From Micromonospora sp. WMMD980 (GTDB taxonomy: Bacteria > Actinomycetota > Actinomycetes > Mycobacteriales > Micromonosporaceae), in assembly GCF_029626035.1 (NCBI RefSeq), contig NZ_JARUBE010000003.1, forward strand, positions 3,100,001-3,164,000: a DNA stretch of 64,000 nucleotides. The letters run 5' to 3'. The notes beneath the pieces are model-generated. The model was not told where the DNA came from. It worked only from the letters and a program-made list of their open reading frames with translations, and did not search any database. Position numbers and translations under genes: made by a program. Positions within the stretch are counted from its first letter, which is position 1; the number at the start of each line of letters is the position of its first letter. Shown piece by piece: positions 15,502-23,955 of this stretch.

Positions 15502-16392
15502 ATGGACGCAGCCGCGGAATCCCGTGTGTGGTCGGCGATGCCGGCCGGCACCCGCGCGGCCCTGGCCGGTCTCCCCGCGGCGGATCTACGGACACTTCTG
15601 CTCGCCGTGGCCAGTGACCGTGCCACGGCCGTCCGTCCGGCGCAGGTGCTGCGGCGTTGGCAGGAGGATCGGTTCGTCCGGCCGTCAACCGCCGACCCGC
15701 GCGCACTGTCCCGACTGGAGGGACGAATCTGGGCGTTGCTGCCCAGCGACGTGCATTGTGTCGAGCTGTCGCCGGTTGCGCCGCTTGGCACCTGCGCCGC
15801 CGTCGCACCGGTCAGCCAGCACCGGATCGTCTCCACCATGCGGGGCACCGAGGTGGTCAGCGACCCGACGAACGCCCTGGCGGTCGAGGCGGCGAACCGC
15901 CGCCGGCACGCCGACGAGGTGCATCTCGCCTCGATGCACCGGGTGCTCCGCGCACAGGACTTCGGCCCCGGCCGGCCCGCGCACTTCCGGCTCTGCGCGC
16001 TGGTCTCCACCGCGCGGGACACCGGATCGGGTCGCACCGAGGCCCGGTTACTGACCCGACATCTCCGCTTCTGGCGTACGGTCCTGGCCGACCTGGCTCC
16101 GACCGCCGCGCCCCGGATGCACATCACGGCACTCGACCCCGTGGTCGGCGAACGGCTCGCCGACACGGTCCGCCCGGCGCTCGGCCACGGCCCGGTTCCG
16201 CTGCGTGACGAGCCGCAGCGGCAACGCGGACGCGGCTACTACCGGGCCGCCGCGCTGCGTCTCACCCTGTCCGACGGCGTTGACGAGGTCGGCGCCGGCG
16301 GCTTCACCGATTGGACCGCCCGGCTGCTCGGTGACGCCAAGGAACGCTGCCTCATCTCCTGCCTCGCCACCGAACGGCTGCCGCCCGGCTGA
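15502..16392 (+). CDS. Unrecognised 296-aa protein
   Basis: ATG 15502 with GAGGGTGAG nine bases upstream. An in-frame ATG at 15466 would add 12 residues. Codon bias is strong across the frame. The N-terminal 80 residues are helical with a basic patch (VLRRWQEDRFVRP). The middle (HRIVSTMRGTEVVSDPTN, ALAVEAANRRRH) and the C-terminal half (GRGYYRAAALRL) have a mixed alpha/beta look that faintly recalls class II aminoacyl-tRNA-synthetase-type folds. I do not recognise a family with confidence. It stands alone between the SMR gene and an unusual operator region at 16548. Confidence 0.6.
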   Translation: MDAAAESRVWSAMPAGTRAALAGLPAADLRTLLLAVASDRATAVRPAQVLRRWQEDRFVRPSTADPRALSRLEGRIWALLPSDVHCVELSPVAPLGTCAAVAPVSQHRIVSTMRGTEVVSDPTNALAVEAANRRRHADEVHLASMHRVLRAQDFGPGRPAHFRLCALVSTARDTGSGRTEARLLTRHLRFWRTVLADLAPTAAPRMHITALDPVVGERLADTVRPALGHGPVPLRDEPQRQRGRGYYRAAALRLTLSDGVDEVGAGGFTDWTARLLGDAKERCLISCLATERLPPG

Positions 16393-16547
16393 CCGGGACA
16401 CGGCGGGCATGGCGTCGGTCCGGGTGCCGCACCCACGGGAGCGCGCGGCCAGCCGCTGACCGTCCCCGGCGTCCGCGCGGCAGTCCGCGGGCGGGGGACG
16501 AACACGCAGCGTGTTGCTCCCGCCAGAAGTGTGCGCTTTCGAGCGTC

Positions 16548-16581
16548 ATGACTGACAGTCATAATTATGACTCTGAGTCAT
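16548..16581. promoter_or_regulatory. Tandem 15-bp palindromes separated by AATT
   Basis: ATGACTGACAGTCAT (16548-16562) and ATGACTCTGAGTCAT (16567-16581) are each perfect 7-bp inverted repeats around one base, joined by AATT, with centres 19 bases apart. This is a classic dimer-pair operator in an AT-rich patch. The nearest downstream genes are the small frame at 16723 and the MFS exporter at 16782. Confidence 0.65.
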
Positions 16582-16709
16582 GGCGCTCTCCACGGCACTG
16601 TCTGCCGTCGGCGACACGCCCGAGCGGACCCGACGCCGGAGGACGCCGATGCCGACCGGTGTGACAGGCGTCGCGCCGTCCCGGGCCACGACAAGGGACC
16701 GCCCACGCC

Positions 16710-16725
16710 TAGCGTCGGTGCCATG
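16710..16725 (+). promoter_or_regulatory. -10 element before the small frame and MFS gene
   Basis: TAGCGT (16710-16715), seven bases, then ATG 16723. The spacing fits a leaderless transcript beginning at the small frame that overlaps the MFS start. Confidence 0.45.
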
Positions 16726-16785
16726 ACCGCCGATGGGGACGTCATGACCGAGGGCTCCGCGACCGGGCCGGTCCGTCGCCGATGA
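16723..16785 (+). CDS. Possible 20-aa leader peptide coupled to the MFS gene
   Basis: ATG 16723 follows TAGCGT by seven bases. The frame encodes 20 residues ending in RRR, and its TGA overlaps the MFS start in ATGA. It may be an upstream leader that delivers ribosomes to the exporter gene. Too short to judge by composition. Confidence 0.35.
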   Translation: MTADGDVMTEGSATGPVRRR

Positions 16786-18074
16786 GGGGTGTGCCGCCGC
16801 CCGGCCCGCTGCGCACCCTGGCGCTCGCCACCCTGGCCAACACCGTCGGCACCGGGCTCTGGCTGGCCGGCGGCGCGCTCTACCTGACCCGGGACGTCGG
16901 CCTCTCCGCCACTTCGGTGGGCACCGGGCTGACCGTCGCCGGCCTGGTCGGACTGACCGCCAGCGTGCCGCTGGGTGGGCTGGCCGACCGGTGGGACCCT
17001 CGTACGCTGCGCGCCGCCCTCCAGGTGGGCCAGGCGCTCGCCGCGGCGGCGTACCTGCTCGTCGACTCGCTCGCGGTGTTCCTGGTGGTGGCGGTGCCGG
17101 AGGCGCTGCTGGCCGCCGGCAACCTGGCGGTACGGGCGGCGCTGGTCGCCGCGGTCGGCGGCCCGACCGGCCGGGTGCACGCGTTCGCCACCCTGCGCGC
17201 GGTGGCCAACCTGGGCATCAGCGCCGGCACCGCGCTGGCCGGGTTCGCGCTGGCGGTGGACACCCATCGGGCGTACCAGGTGCTCGTGGTCGGCAACGCG
17301 GCCACCTATCTGCTCTCGGCGGCGCTGCTGCTGCGACTACCGGCGCAGGTGCCCGGCGGCGCGCCACGACACGCCGCCGAGCCCGCCTCGCGGCGCGCGG
17401 CCGGCGTGGCAAAACGCGGCGGGCCGCTGCGGGACGGCTGGTTCCTCGCGGCGAGCGGCGCGTCGGCGGTGCTCGGCACGCACGTGACCGTGCTCGTGCT
17501 GGTGGTGCCGCTGTGGACGGTCGGTCGCGCCGGGGCGCCGCCGCCGGTGGTGTCCGCGGTGCTGCTCACCAACACGGTGCTCACCGTGCTGCTGGCGGTG
17601 CGGCTGAGCCGGGGCGCGGACACCGCCGCGCCGGCCGCGGCGAAGCTGCGCCGCGCCGGGCTGGTGCTGGCTGCCGCGTGCCCGCTGTACGCGGTGACCG
17701 CCGGTCTGCCGGTGCTTCCGGCGGTGGCGCTGCTGCTGGTGGCGACGGCGGTGTGGACGGTGGGCGACCTGTGGCACGGCGCGGCCGGCGCGGGCCTCGC
17801 CTACGACCTGGCCCCGCCGGGGGCGATCGGGGCCTACCAGGGCGCGGACGGGCTGCTCGCCGGGCTGGCGCAGGCGCTCGGCCGAGGGCTGCTCACGCTG
17901 CTGGTGCTGGGCGGGGGCGGGACGGGCTGGCTGGTGCTCGGCGGGTTGTTCGCCGTCGTCGGGCTGGCCGCCCCGGCGCTGGCTCGTCGGGCGGTGGCGA
18001 GCCGGCCGGCGCCGGTCCCCGTCGCGCGTCCGGCCGGCGTCGCGGCCGGCACCCCGCCGGTCGGGGACGTGTAG
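16782..18074 (+). CDS. Major facilitator superfamily (MFS) transporter
   Basis: 430 aa with about 12 hydrophobic segments. The loop between helices 2 and 3 reads PLGGLADRWDPR, close to the GxLaDrxGrk signature of MFS drug exporters. The C-terminal tail is Pro/Ala-rich. There are no substrate-specific residues I can name; export of a small molecule is the usual guess for this type. Its start overlaps the stop of a 20-aa frame. The tandem palindromes about 200 bases upstream are the best candidate for regulation. Confidence 0.8.
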   Translation: MRGVPPPGPLRTLALATLANTVGTGLWLAGGALYLTRDVGLSATSVGTGLTVAGLVGLTASVPLGGLADRWDPRTLRAALQVGQALAAAAYLLVDSLAVFLVVAVPEALLAAGNLAVRAALVAAVGGPTGRVHAFATLRAVANLGISAGTALAGFALAVDTHRAYQVLVVGNAATYLLSAALLLRLPAQVPGGAPRHAAEPASRRAAGVAKRGGPLRDGWFLAASGASAVLGTHVTVLVLVVPLWTVGRAGAPPPVVSAVLLTNTVLTVLLAVRLSRGADTAAPAAAKLRRAGLVLAAACPLYAVTAGLPVLPAVALLLVATAVWTVGDLWHGAAGAGLAYDLAPPGAIGAYQGADGLLAGLAQALGRGLLTLLVLGGGGTGWLVLGGLFAVVGLAAPALARRAVASRPAPVPVARPAGVAAGTPPVGDV

Positions 18075-18086
18075 CAGCATGGCGTG

Positions 18087-18620
18087 ATGACCGAGCAGGA
18101 GAGCATCACCATCCGGCCCGGCGGGCCGGCGGACGCGCCGATCGTGCTGCGGCTGTTCGACAGCGCCATCGCGTGGCTGACCGAGCGCGGCCGGCCCGAC
18201 CAGTGGGGCACCGGCCCGGCCTCGACCGACCCGCGCCGTATCGGCCAGGCCGACGGCTACGCCCACGGTGACGGCCTGTGGTTCGCCGAGGTCGACGGCG
18301 CCGCGGTGGGCGCGCTGGTGGTCGGCGCGGCGACGGAGTACGTGCCGCCGGCCACCGAGCCGGAGCTGTACGTCAATCTGCTGGTCACGGACCGGGCGTA
18401 CGCGGGTCGCGGGATCGGCGCACGACTGCTGGCGCACGCGGCGGAGCTGGCCCGGGAACGCGGTCTGGGCCTGCTGCGGGTGGACTGCTTCCGCAGCCCG
18501 GACCGGGCGCTGGTCCGCTTCTACGAGGGCTGCGGCTACACCGCCACCGACCCGTTCACGGTGACCCGGCCGGGCCGGCCGCCGTGGCCGGGGCAGGTGC
18601 TGGCCCGCCGGCTCGACTGA
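18087..18620 (+). CDS. GNAT family N-acetyltransferase
   Basis: 177 aa from ATG 18087 (a GTG three bases earlier is possible). Typical GNAT layout: N-terminal TIRPGGPADAPIVLRL, a central LYVNLLVTDRAYAGRGIGARLL segment that matches the V-x-x-x-x-R/Q-G-x-G acetyl-CoA loop, and the C-terminal RFYEGCGYT strand-helix. It would transfer an acetyl group from acetyl-CoA to an amine; the substrate is unknown. It begins 12 bases after the MFS stop, so the two may be co-transcribed. Confidence 0.85.
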   Translation: MTEQESITIRPGGPADAPIVLRLFDSAIAWLTERGRPDQWGTGPASTDPRRIGQADGYAHGDGLWFAEVDGAAVGALVVGAATEYVPPATEPELYVNLLVTDRAYAGRGIGARLLAHAAELARERGLGLLRVDCFRSPDRALVRFYEGCGYTATDPFTVTRPGRPPWPGQVLARRLD

Positions 18621-18621
18621 G

Positions 18622-18879
18622 TCAGCCGATCTCCTCGTCCACGAAGCACCAGCGCCACGACTCGCCCGGCTCGATCGACCGCATCACCGGGTGCCCGGCG
18701 GACTCGAAGTGCTTCGTGGCGTGCTGGTACGGCGAGGAGTCGCAGCAACCCACGTGCCCGCAGTCCAGGCAGGCGCGCAGGTGGACCCAGTCGCGGTTGC
18801 CGACCGCCACGCAGTCGGGGCACTCGGTGGTGGTGACGGGCTCGGCGTCGCCCGTCTCGGTCAGGTGCTGGCAGCTCAT
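18622..18879 (-). CDS. UBP-type zinc finger protein
   Basis: 85 aa. The pattern of Cys and His (C3/H5 at the start, CPDC, ACLDCGHVGCC, then HATKH and AGHPVM) matches the UBP zinc finger (ZnF-UBP) fold that in eukaryotes binds the free C-terminus of ubiquitin. Bacterial members are mostly found with, or fused to, cation/proton antiporters, and this gene starts on the base after the antiporter stop. It probably acts as a separate soluble subunit or regulator of that transporter; the ligand in bacteria is not known to me. Confidence 0.85.
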   Translation of the reverse strand: MSCQHLTETGDAEPVTTTECPDCVAVGNRDWVHLRACLDCGHVGCCDSSPYQHATKHFESAGHPVMRSIEPGESWRWCFVDEEIG

Positions 18880-20457
18880 TCAGTCGACCTCCTGTCGCAG
18901 CAGGGACTCTTCCAGGTCCAGATCACGGTAGGCGCGGGTGAGCACCTCCTCCGGGATCTGCCCGGAGTCGCGGGCGGCCCGGAACACCTCCCGCTCGGCG
19001 TCGATCATCTCCTGTCGCAGCCGGGCGTACGCCTGGGAGGGGGTTTCCCGGTCGGTGCCGCCGAGCCGCTCCCAGGCCACGTTGGCGCGGGACGTGGTGA
19101 GCCCGCGCAGCCGCTCCACCACCGCATCCGGCGCACCGCCGGCCAGCGCGTCCAGCCGTTCGCAGGCAGCCCGGCTGGCCCGCTGCTGCACCCCGGCGGC
19201 CGACAGCGCGTCCTGCACCGGATCGTCCGCGGGCAGCCGCAGCCGCCGGGCCACCCACGGCAGCGTCGCGCCCTGCCCGACCAGCGTCGCCACGATCACC
19301 GCGAACGCCAGCCAGATCAGCAGCGCGCGCGGGTACGGCCGGTCGTCGGCCAGGGTGAGCGGCAGGCCCAGCGCGGCGGCCAGCGTCACCACGCCACGCA
19401 TGCCGGCCCAGCCGATGACGATGGGGAACTGCACCGGCGGCGCCGGGTCGCGCTGCCGGACCCGGGGGACCAGCCGGGCCAGGTAGGTGGCCGGGAACAG
19501 CCAGACGAAGCGGGCCAGGAAGACCGCGGCCAGCACCGCGGCGGTGATCGCGGCCAGCGAGCCGAATGGCTCGTCGAGGTCGCGCAGCACCTCGGGCAGT
19601 TGCAGGCCGACCAGCAGGAACACCAGCCCCTCCAGGAGGAACTGGATCAATCGCCAGAACGCGGTCACCTGCAACCGGGAGGCCGCCGACATGAGCATCG
19701 GCAGCTTGTGCCCGATGCCGAGGCCGGTCACCACCACCGCCACCACCCCGGAGGCGTGGATCTCCTCGGCGGCGTACACCACCGCGAACGGCACGATCAG
19801 CGACAGCGCGTTGTCCAGCACCGGGTCGCTGACCCGCTTGTGCAGGTAGCCGAAGACCACCACGCCGAGCAGCCCGACCAGGATGCCGCCGCCGGTGGCG
19901 ACCAGCACCTCCCGGGCCACGTAGCCGACGCCGACGCCGCCGGTGGAGGCGGTGGCGGCGACGATCGCCACCCGCAGCAGCACCAGCGCGGTGGCGTCGT
20001 TGACCAGGCTCTCGCCCTCCAGGATGGTGACCACCCGCCGGGGCAGGCCGACCCGCCGGGCCACCGCGGTGGCGGCGACCGCGTCCGGCGGCGCCACCAC
20101 CGCACCCAGCGCCACGCAGATCGCGTACGGCAGGTCGGGCAGGAACAGGTGCACGACGGTGCCCACCACGAACGCGGTGAAGATGACCAGGCCGACGGCG
20201 AGCAGCAGGATCGGCCGCAGGTTGAGCCGGAACGCCGGCACCGAGGTGTTCACCGCCGCCACGTAGAGCAGCGGCGGCAGGATGCCGACGAGCACCAGGT
20301 CCGGCTCCAGCCGCACGTGCGGGAAGAACGGCAGGAAGGACAACGCGAGGCCGAGCACGACCAGCAGGATCGGGGCGAGCAGGCCGAGACGGCGGGCCAG
20401 CGCCGCGCCGAAGGTGGCGATCGCCAGGAACACCACGACCTCGAACAGAGCTTCCAT
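18880..20457 (-). CDS. Na+/H+ antiporter (CPA1 family)
   Basis: 525 aa. ATG 20457 begins MEALFEVVVF and is preceded by TAGGCT and eight bases, a leaderless arrangement. About 12 membrane segments fill residues 1-400. The ion-pathway motifs VVAPPDAVAATAV and GESLVNDATALV are present. The last 120 residues are a soluble helical domain (VERLRGLTTSRANVAWERL). It should exchange protons for Na+ or K+ at the plasma membrane. The UBP zinc-finger gene follows with no gap, so the two form an operon. Confidence 0.9.
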   Translation of the reverse strand: MEALFEVVVFLAIATFGAALARRLGLLAPILLVVLGLALSFLPFFPHVRLEPDLVLVGILPPLLYVAAVNTSVPAFRLNLRPILLLAVGLVIFTAFVVGTVVHLFLPDLPYAICVALGAVVAPPDAVAATAVARRVGLPRRVVTILEGESLVNDATALVLLRVAIVAATASTGGVGVGYVAREVLVATGGGILVGLLGVVVFGYLHKRVSDPVLDNALSLIVPFAVVYAAEEIHASGVVAVVVTGLGIGHKLPMLMSAASRLQVTAFWRLIQFLLEGLVFLLVGLQLPEVLRDLDEPFGSLAAITAAVLAAVFLARFVWLFPATYLARLVPRVRQRDPAPPVQFPIVIGWAGMRGVVTLAAALGLPLTLADDRPYPRALLIWLAFAVIVATLVGQGATLPWVARRLRLPADDPVQDALSAAGVQQRASRAACERLDALAGGAPDAVVERLRGLTTSRANVAWERLGGTDRETPSQAYARLRQEMIDAEREVFRAARDSGQIPEEVLTRAYRDLDLEESLLRQEVD

Positions 20458-20465
20458 GGGGTACG

Positions 20466-20471
20466 AGCCTA
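20466..20471 (-). promoter_or_regulatory. -10 element of the antiporter operon
   Basis: TAGGCT on the minus strand, eight bases before ATG 20457, with no ribosome binding site between. It matches the TAGNNT pattern seen before several other starts in this window. Confidence 0.45.
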
Positions 20472-20494
20472 GGCGTCGACGGGACCGCCTGTGA

Positions 20495-21460
20495 TCACGC
20501 GGTCGGCCGCACCTTAGGCAGCACCTCGGCGCCGAACGCGTCGAGGAACGCCCGCTGCTCCTGCCCGACGTGGTGCAGCGCGATCTGGTCGAAGCCCAGC
20601 TCGACGTACTCCTGGAGCCAGCCGACGTGCCGGCCCAGGTCACTGGAGACGTTGACGGTGTCGGTGACCTTCGACATCGGCACGTCCGCGCTGGCCACGT
20701 CGAAGTGCTCGGCGGTCTCCAGGTCCCAGCAGATCGGCGGGGCGAAGACGTTGCTGCGCCACTGCTCGTACGCGATCGCCTCGGCCTCGGCCTGCTCGGG
20801 CGCCCAGCTCACGTGCACCTGGAGGTGCAGCGGCCCACGCCCGCCCGCGTCCCGGTAGGCGTCGATCATCTGCCGGAGGTGGTCGACCGGCGCCTTGACC
20901 GTGATCAGCCCGTCGGCCCACTCGGCGCACCAGCGGGCGGTGGCGACGCTGACCGCGGCGCCGACCAGCGCCGGCGGTTCCTCGGGGCGGGTCCACAGCT
21001 TCGCCCGGTCCACGGTGACCAGCCCGTCGTGGCTGACCTCCTCGCCGGCCAGCAGCGCGCGGATCACGTCGACGCACTCGCGCAGCCGGGCGCTGCGGAC
21101 GTCCTTGCGGGGCCAGGGGTCGCCGGTGATGTGCTCGTTGCTCGCCTCGCCGGTGCCCAGCGCGGCCCAGAACCGCCCCGGGTACATGGCGCCGAGCGTG
21201 CCGATGGCCTGCGCGATGATCGCCGGGTGGTAGCGCTGGCCGGGCGCGTTGACCACGCCGAGGGACAGGTTGGTGGCCTGGAGCGCCGCGCCGAGCCAGG
21301 ACCAGGCGAACGCGGACTGGCCCTGCCGCTCGCTCCACGGCGAGAAGTGGTCGGAGCACATCGCCGCGTCGAAGCCGACCCGCTCGGCGTGGACCACCGC
21401 CTCCAGCAGCGCGGCCGGGTGGATCTGCTCATGGGATGCGTGGAAGCCGAACGCCGTCAT
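20495..21460 (-). CDS. LLM-class flavin/F420-dependent oxidoreductase
   Basis: 321 aa, ATG 21460 with AGGAG eight bases upstream. The protein is a luciferase-like TIM barrel: FGFHASHEQIHP at the start, SDHFSPWSERQGQS near residue 40, GVVNAPGQRYHP, LGTGEASNEHITGDPWP and WADGLITVKAP. It looks like the subfamily labelled TIGR03885/TIGR03557 in actinobacteria, whose cofactor may be F420 or flavin. Substrate is unknown. The neighbour on the same strand 42 bases upstream is an aldehyde dehydrogenase, so they could share a transcript. Confidence 0.8.
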   Translation of the reverse strand: MTAFGFHASHEQIHPAALLEAVVHAERVGFDAAMCSDHFSPWSERQGQSAFAWSWLGAALQATNLSLGVVNAPGQRYHPAIIAQAIGTLGAMYPGRFWAALGTGEASNEHITGDPWPRKDVRSARLRECVDVIRALLAGEEVSHDGLVTVDRAKLWTRPEEPPALVGAAVSVATARWCAEWADGLITVKAPVDHLRQMIDAYRDAGGRGPLHLQVHVSWAPEQAEAEAIAYEQWRSNVFAPPICWDLETAEHFDVASADVPMSKVTDTVNVSSDLGRHVGWLQEYVELGFDQIALHHVGQEQRAFLDAFGAEVLPKVRPTA

Positions 21461-21502
21461 GGGCAGCACTCCTACCCATGCCGGCGTCCGGCCAACCTCA
21501 CC

Positions 21503-22915
21503 TCACTCGGCGTGCGCGCCGGCGCCCGCGCCGGCCTCGCCCGCGCCGATCCACACCGTCTTGGTGTTGCAGAACTCCCGCATGCCCAGGGCGGACAGCT
21601 CGCGGCCGTACCCGGAGTTCTTCACCCCACCGAACGGCAGCTCCGGGTAGGACGTGGTCATGCCGTTGACGAACACGTTGCCGGCGTCCAGGTCGACCGC
21701 GAAGCGCTCCTGCTCGGCCGGGTCGGTGGTCCAGGCGTTGGAGCCGAGCCCGAAGCTGGTGCCGTTGGCCACCTCGATCGCCTCGTCGTACGAGCCGACC
21801 CGGTAGAGGCCGGCGACCGGGCCGAACACCTCCTCGCTCCACATCCGCATCTCCGGTCGCAGGTCGGTGACCACGGTCGGCGGATAGAACCAGCCGTCCC
21901 CGGTCGGCTTCTCGCCGCCGCACAGCACGGTGGCGCCCTGGTCGACCGCGTCGGCCACCTGGGCGTGCACCTCGTCCCGGCCGCGCTCGCTGGCCAGCGG
22001 GCCGACGTCGGTGTTCTCGTCCATCGGGTCGCCGACGCGCAGCGCCGACATCCGGGCGGCGAACTTCTCGGCGAACGCGTCGAAGACGTCGGTGTGCACG
22101 ATGAACCGCTTGGCCGCGATGCAGGACTGGCCGTTGTTCTGGCAGCGGGCCGTGGTGGCCACCTCGGCGGCCCGGTCCAGGTCGGCCGAGGGCATCACCA
22201 CGAACGGGTCGCTGCCGCCCAACTCCAGCACCGTCTTCTTGATCTCCCGGCCGGCGATCTCGGCGATGGAGCGGCCGGCCGGCTCGCTGCCGGTGAGCGT
22301 GGCGGCGCGGACCCGCGGGTCGGTGAGCACCCGCTCCACCGCGTCCGAGCCGACCAGCAGCGTGGTGAACGCGCCCTCCGGAAAACCGGCGCGGCGGAAC
22401 ACGTCTTCCAGGTAGAGCGCGGTCTGCGGCACGTTGGAGGCGTGCTTGAGCAGGCCGGTGTTGCCGGCCATCAGGGCCGGCGCGGCGAAGCGCATGACCT
22501 GCCACAGCGGGAAGTTCCACGGCATCACCGCGAGCACCGGGCCGATCGGCTGGTAGCGGACGTACGCCCGCTTCGCCTTGACCGCGGCGGCGTCGGCGGG
22601 CTCGTCGGCGAGCATCTCCGGCGCCTTCCCGGCATAGAAGCGGCAGGCGGTGGCGCACTTGGTGACCTCCGCCTTGGCGGCCGCGAACGTCTTGCCCATC
22701 TCGGTGGTCATCAGCCGGGCGGTGGAGTCCCGCTCGGCGTCGAGCAGGTCGGCGGCGGCGGTGAGCCAGCGCGCCCGCTGCGCGATCGTGGTGTCGCGCA
22801 ACTGCTGGAAAGCGAGGTGGGCCCGCTCGATCGCGGCGTCGATCTGCTCGTCCGACATCGCGTCGTACGTCTTGAGCACCTGTCCGGTGGCGGGATTGGT
22901 GGTGGCGATGGGCAT
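21503..22915 (-). CDS. NAD(P)-dependent succinate-semialdehyde dehydrogenase-type ALDH
   Basis: 470 aa, ATG 22915 with AGGAG six bases upstream. Conserved ALDH residues: N134 in MPWNFPLWQV, E231 in LELGGSDPF, and the nucleophile C265 in NNGQSCIAAKR. PELPFGGVKNSGYGRE sits near the C-terminus. The sequence is nearest to the GabD/Sad type that oxidises succinate semialdehyde to succinate; broader aldehyde specificity cannot be excluded. The C-terminal tail is Gly/Ala repetitive (GAGEAGAGAGA). Confidence 0.88.
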   Translation of the reverse strand: MPIATTNPATGQVLKTYDAMSDEQIDAAIERAHLAFQQLRDTTIAQRARWLTAAADLLDAERDSTARLMTTEMGKTFAAAKAEVTKCATACRFYAGKAPEMLADEPADAAAVKAKRAYVRYQPIGPVLAVMPWNFPLWQVMRFAAPALMAGNTGLLKHASNVPQTALYLEDVFRRAGFPEGAFTTLLVGSDAVERVLTDPRVRAATLTGSEPAGRSIAEIAGREIKKTVLELGGSDPFVVMPSADLDRAAEVATTARCQNNGQSCIAAKRFIVHTDVFDAFAEKFAARMSALRVGDPMDENTDVGPLASERGRDEVHAQVADAVDQGATVLCGGEKPTGDGWFYPPTVVTDLRPEMRMWSEEVFGPVAGLYRVGSYDEAIEVANGTSFGLGSNAWTTDPAEQERFAVDLDAGNVFVNGMTTSYPELPFGGVKNSGYGRELSALGMREFCNTKTVWIGAGEAGAGAGAHAE

Positions 22916-22926
22916 GTCTACTCCTG

Positions 22927-23190
22927 TCACTCGAACAGCGAGTGCCGCACGCCCGGCTCCTCCCGGCGGCGGGCGGCGCGACGGCGCTGGATGACGACCA
23001 GATCGACCACGGCCACCACGGCGAGGACCGCGCAGACGACGCCCAGCCAGGCCAGGTCGGCGGCGAACGCGAACACCGCGAGGACGGTCATCACGACCAG
23101 GCCGAACAGTGCCAGCGCGAGGCGCAGGTTCAGCGCGCTGTTCGCGTGGCCGACCGTGCCTCGGGCGCGGCGGGGCTGTGATCGGGTCAT
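22927..23190 (-). CDS. DUF6343-type small membrane protein, 87 aa
   Basis: Basic N-terminus (TRSQPRRARGTVGHA), then SALNLRLALALFGLVV and a second hydrophobic stretch giving two transmembrane helices, and a basic C-terminal tail (VIQRRRAARRREE). This matches the actinobacterial DUF6343 pattern as I remember it. Role unknown. It precedes the aldehyde dehydrogenase by 11 bases and may be its operon partner. Confidence 0.7.
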   Translation of the reverse strand: MTRSQPRRARGTVGHANSALNLRLALALFGLVVMTVLAVFAFAADLAWLGVVCAVLAVVAVVDLVVIQRRRAARRREEPGVRHSLFE

Positions 23191-23351
23191 TCCTCCCGGC
23201 TACCCCGGCACCGCCGGGACTAACCGGTGCCCTCCGCGGCACCGGTGATCCCGGACACGGATCGGGTACGCGGCGGATGCGGCGGGCGGGTGGCCGCGTT
23301 GGATCGTGCTGCCGGCAGAGGCGGAGATCCCGCGGCGGTGGAGAGGATGGC

Positions 23352-23951
23352 ATGACCACGATGCAGGCGGGGCCCGTGACCGTCGCCGTGTCCCGGCGCG
23401 CCGACCCGGCGCGTACCGGGGAGATGGTGGCGTGGATGCGGGCCGGCACGGCGCTCGCGGAGAGCTTCCCCGGGTTCCTGGGCGCCGGCTTCGTCCGCAG
23501 CGCACCCGGTTCCGGGGAGTGGCACGTGATGTACCGCTTCGCGGACGCGGACACGCTGCACGGCTGGGAGGACTCGCCGCAGCGGCGCTGGTGGCTGAGT
23601 TCGGCGCAGGGCATCGTGGAGCACACCCGGGTGGAGCGCCGCACCGGCATCGAGGGCTGGTTCGACGCCCCGGTGGACCACGTGGTGGAGACGTTCGGCG
23701 AGCCCGAGCCGACCGCCCCGGTCGCGCCGCCGCGCTGGAAGCAGGCGGTCACCATCTGGCTGGCGTTCTTCCCGCTGAGCCTCACCGCCACGCTACTGAC
23801 CGCCCGGTTCGCCGCCGGCGTGCCGCTGGCCGGCCGGACGCTGCTGATGACGCTGGTCCTCACCCCGCTGATGACCTATCTGGTGCTGCCCCGGATCACC
23901 CGGGCGTTGCACTGGTGGCTGCACGGCCACCCGGCCCCCTGGCGGCGCTGA
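23352..23951 (+). CDS. ABM-domain protein with two C-terminal membrane helices
   Basis: 199 aa, ATG 23352 with GAGAGG six bases upstream. Residues about 8-105 form an antibiotic-biosynthesis-monooxygenase-like ferredoxin-fold domain (TVAVSRRADP, FPGFLGAGFVRS, WHVMYRFADADTLHGWE). Two hydrophobic helices follow (about 128-152 and 160-180), then a basic tail. Proteins of this layout are found in many bacteria with no known reaction. A second soluble ABM protein lies at 29017. Confidence 0.75.
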   Translation: MTTMQAGPVTVAVSRRADPARTGEMVAWMRAGTALAESFPGFLGAGFVRSAPGSGEWHVMYRFADADTLHGWEDSPQRRWWLSSAQGIVEHTRVERRTGIEGWFDAPVDHVVETFGEPEPTAPVAPPRWKQAVTIWLAFFPLSLTATLLTARFAAGVPLAGRTLLMTLVLTPLMTYLVLPRITRALHWWLHGHPAPWRR

Positions 23952-23955
23952 CCGC

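Noticed and set aside
12239..15808. Open frame of about 1190 codons on the minus strand opposite the cellulase
   Set aside because: It runs antisense to a clear GH9 gene, has no recognisable domain and a composition expected from a shadow frame in high-GC coding DNA.
18691..20472. Long plus-strand open frame opposite the Na+/H+ antiporter
   Set aside because: Low-complexity His/Gln/Gly/Arg-rich translation typical of an antisense shadow; the minus-strand antiporter explains the coding bias.
20570..23248. 890-codon plus-strand open frame opposite the LLM oxidoreductase and ALDH genes
   Set aside because: It spans two well-defined minus-strand genes and translates to repetitive Arg/Gly/Asp sequence without domains.
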